The notes beneath the pieces are model-generated. The model was not told where the DNA came from. It saw only the letters and a list, made by a program, of their open reading frames with translations, and ran no database searches. DNA of 7,266 nt from positions 32,595-39,860 of the forward strand of contig DJPL01000038.1 in the NCBI GenBank assembly GCA_002437415.1, given 5' to 3'. The number at the start of each line of letters is the position of its first letter. The stretch's first letter is position 1. Both the position numbers and the translations under genes were made by a program. Source of the DNA: Ruminococcaceae bacterium UBA6413. GTDB taxonomy: Bacteria; Bacillota; Clostridia; Oscillospirales; Ruminococcaceae. Below, in pieces: positions 6,958 to 7,266 of this stretch.

Positions 6958-7009
6958 CCGCAGGACTGTTTATCCTTAGAGATAACGTCTAGCGGCTTTT
7001 TGTTATTTT
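6958..7009 (+). terminator. Terminator of the GH2-DMT operon
   Basis: CCGC (6958-6961), GAC (6964-6966) and TTATC (6970-6974) pair with GATAA (6981-6985), GTC (6987-6989) and GCGG (6992-6995). Small internal loops separate them and a 6-base loop closes the hairpin. C-T-T-T-T-T-G-T-T-A-T-T-T-T follows directly. It lies about 120 bases after the DMT stop codon with no gene between. Confidence 0.6.
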
Positions 7010-7027
7010 GGGGGAATAATTTAAAAG

Positions 7028-7057
7028 TGCACACCCCCTTGCCGAGAATGCACACCC
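7028..7057. repeat. Short 21-bp-period direct repeat, possible insertion-sequence end
   Basis: TGCACACCC occurs at 7028-7036 and 7049-7057. Each is followed by a related T-T-[G/A]-C-x-G-A stretch. Read on the minus strand it gives GGGTGTGCA twice. Short repeated terminal sequences of this kind are known for IS21-family elements, but no transposase or second end is in the window, so the assignment is only a suggestion. Confidence 0.3.
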
Positions 7058-7064
7058 TTACGAC

Positions 7065-7151
7065 CTTTCGTTAAATAGTATAAAGGTAAAAAATAGAAAA
7101 GGCTCTGATGTGACCGTTTTTTAGTCATTGCAGAGCCTGCTTTCGTTAAAT
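7065..7151 (+). repeat. 12-bp perfect direct repeat flanking a hairpin
   Basis: CTTTCGTTAAAT occurs at 7065-7076 and again at 7140-7151. The 63 bases between contain the hairpin at 7100-7138. This could be a local duplication or the footprint of a very small inserted element; chance is not excluded in AT-rich DNA. Confidence 0.4.
7091..7138 (-). terminator. Minus-strand intrinsic terminator
   Basis: AGGCTCTG (7100-7107) pairs perfectly with CAGAGCCT (7131-7138). An inner TGAC/GTCA stem (7111-7114, 7124-7127) lies within symmetric three-base bulges. Read on the minus strand the stem is followed by T-T-T-T-C-T-A-T-T-T-T-T-T. The plus direction lacks a clear U-tract, so it acts on transcripts coming from the tRNA side. 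Confidence 0.6.
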
Positions 7152-7188
7152 TGTGTTGATAAATCCTATTAACTAAGGACTTTCGGAT

Positions 7189-7238
7189 AAAGAAAACGGA
7201 CACCAATCAAGATACGAATTGTATCAAAATCAGTGTCC
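7189..7238 (-). terminator. Terminator following the tRNA gene
   Basis: On the minus strand GGACAC (7238-7233) pairs with GTGTCC (7203-7198), with an inner GATAC/GTATC stem closed by a 5-base loop and several G-U pairs between. The stem is followed by G-T-T-T-T-C-T-T-T. It begins 5 bases after the encoded CCA of the tRNA, as expected for the end of a tRNA transcription unit. Confidence 0.75.
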
Positions 7239-7243
7239 TGTTA

Positions 7244-7266
7244 TGGTGCAGGTGACGGGACTTGAA
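7244..7266 (-). tRNA. 3' end of a tRNA gene (partial, isotype undetermined)
   Basis: On the minus strand from the right edge: T-loop TTCAAGT (7266-7260), T-stem 3' half CCCGT, acceptor 3' strand CACCTGC (7254-7248), discriminator A (7247) and CCA (7246-7244). The order and lengths fit a tRNA exactly. The matching 5' acceptor strand should read GCAGGTG, a start seen in some leucine tRNAs, but the anticodon lies outside the window. Confidence 0.85.

Larger units (their letters stand above)
6837..7243. other. Intergenic region without a convincing gene
   Basis: About 400 bases between the DMT gene and the tRNA end. I see an AT-rich stretch (6841-6950) with no supported reading frame, a plus-strand terminator, a G-rich run followed by a 21-bp-period repeat, a 12-bp direct repeat and two minus-strand terminators, listed separately. 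A short frame with GTG at 6906 and stop at 6990 has no ribosome site and ends inside the terminator stem, so I do not call it. Confidence 0.6.

Noticed and set aside
6906..6992. Short plus-strand frame from a GTG, ending T-A-G-L-F-I-L-R-D-N-V
   Set aside because: No ribosome site, no recognised family, and the stop lies in the terminator stem. Not enough to call a gene or a remnant.
7021..7206. Minus-strand 61-residue frame
   Set aside because: It spans a terminator hairpin and the repeat region and has no family resemblance.
7244..7266. Use of the tRNA 3' end as the attachment site of an integrated element
   Set aside because: I found no second copy of the tRNA 3' end elsewhere in the window and no integrase gene.

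Overview
The window looks like a chromosomal accessory region of a low-to-mid-GC gut or rumen Firmicute. A Ruminococcus-like Oscillospiraceae/Lachnospiraceae is my best guess. The reasons are the codon usage, TTG start codons behind good Shine-Dalgarno sites, consensus sigma-A promoters, U-tract terminators, and a surface protein made of FN3, divergent InlB-like and collagen-like modules. The assignment to genus is inference.

Left part (1-2699, minus strand): about 900 codons of a large modular surface protein. It runs off the left edge and has lost its own 5' end. In protein order it holds part of a fibronectin-III domain, about six divergent InlB-type beta modules of roughly 80 residues, and a tandem array that alternates Gly-X-Y (collagen-like) tracts with a short beta motif. 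At about 2685-2703 it is joined to the last 56 codons of an MFS transporter on the opposite strand. Both genes lack their 5' ends and both point away from the junction. One deletion across a divergent gene pair would explain this, and so would a chimeric assembly.

Middle (2902-6836): a compact sugar-utilisation locus. A bidirectional terminator separates the MFS remnant from an AraC-family regulator (minus). Divergent from the regulator is a two-gene operon (plus): a cytoplasmic GH2 beta-glycosidase and a DMT/EamA-like membrane transporter. The 100-bp divergent intergenic region is tightly built. Two promoters with 17-bp spacers face away from each other, their -35 boxes are the two arms of one inverted repeat, and a direct repeat that could be an AraC operator flanks them. 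Both divergent genes appear to start at TTG codons, because their upstream in-frame ATG or GTG falls inside a promoter or Shine-Dalgarno element. The likely logic is that the regulator senses a sugar and controls uptake by the DMT protein and cytoplasmic hydrolysis by the GH2 enzyme.

Right end (6837-7266): no convincing gene. It holds a terminator for the GH2-DMT operon, a short 21-bp-period repeat that may be an insertion-sequence end, two minus-strand terminators, and at the edge the 3' end of a tRNA gene (minus strand, CCA encoded).
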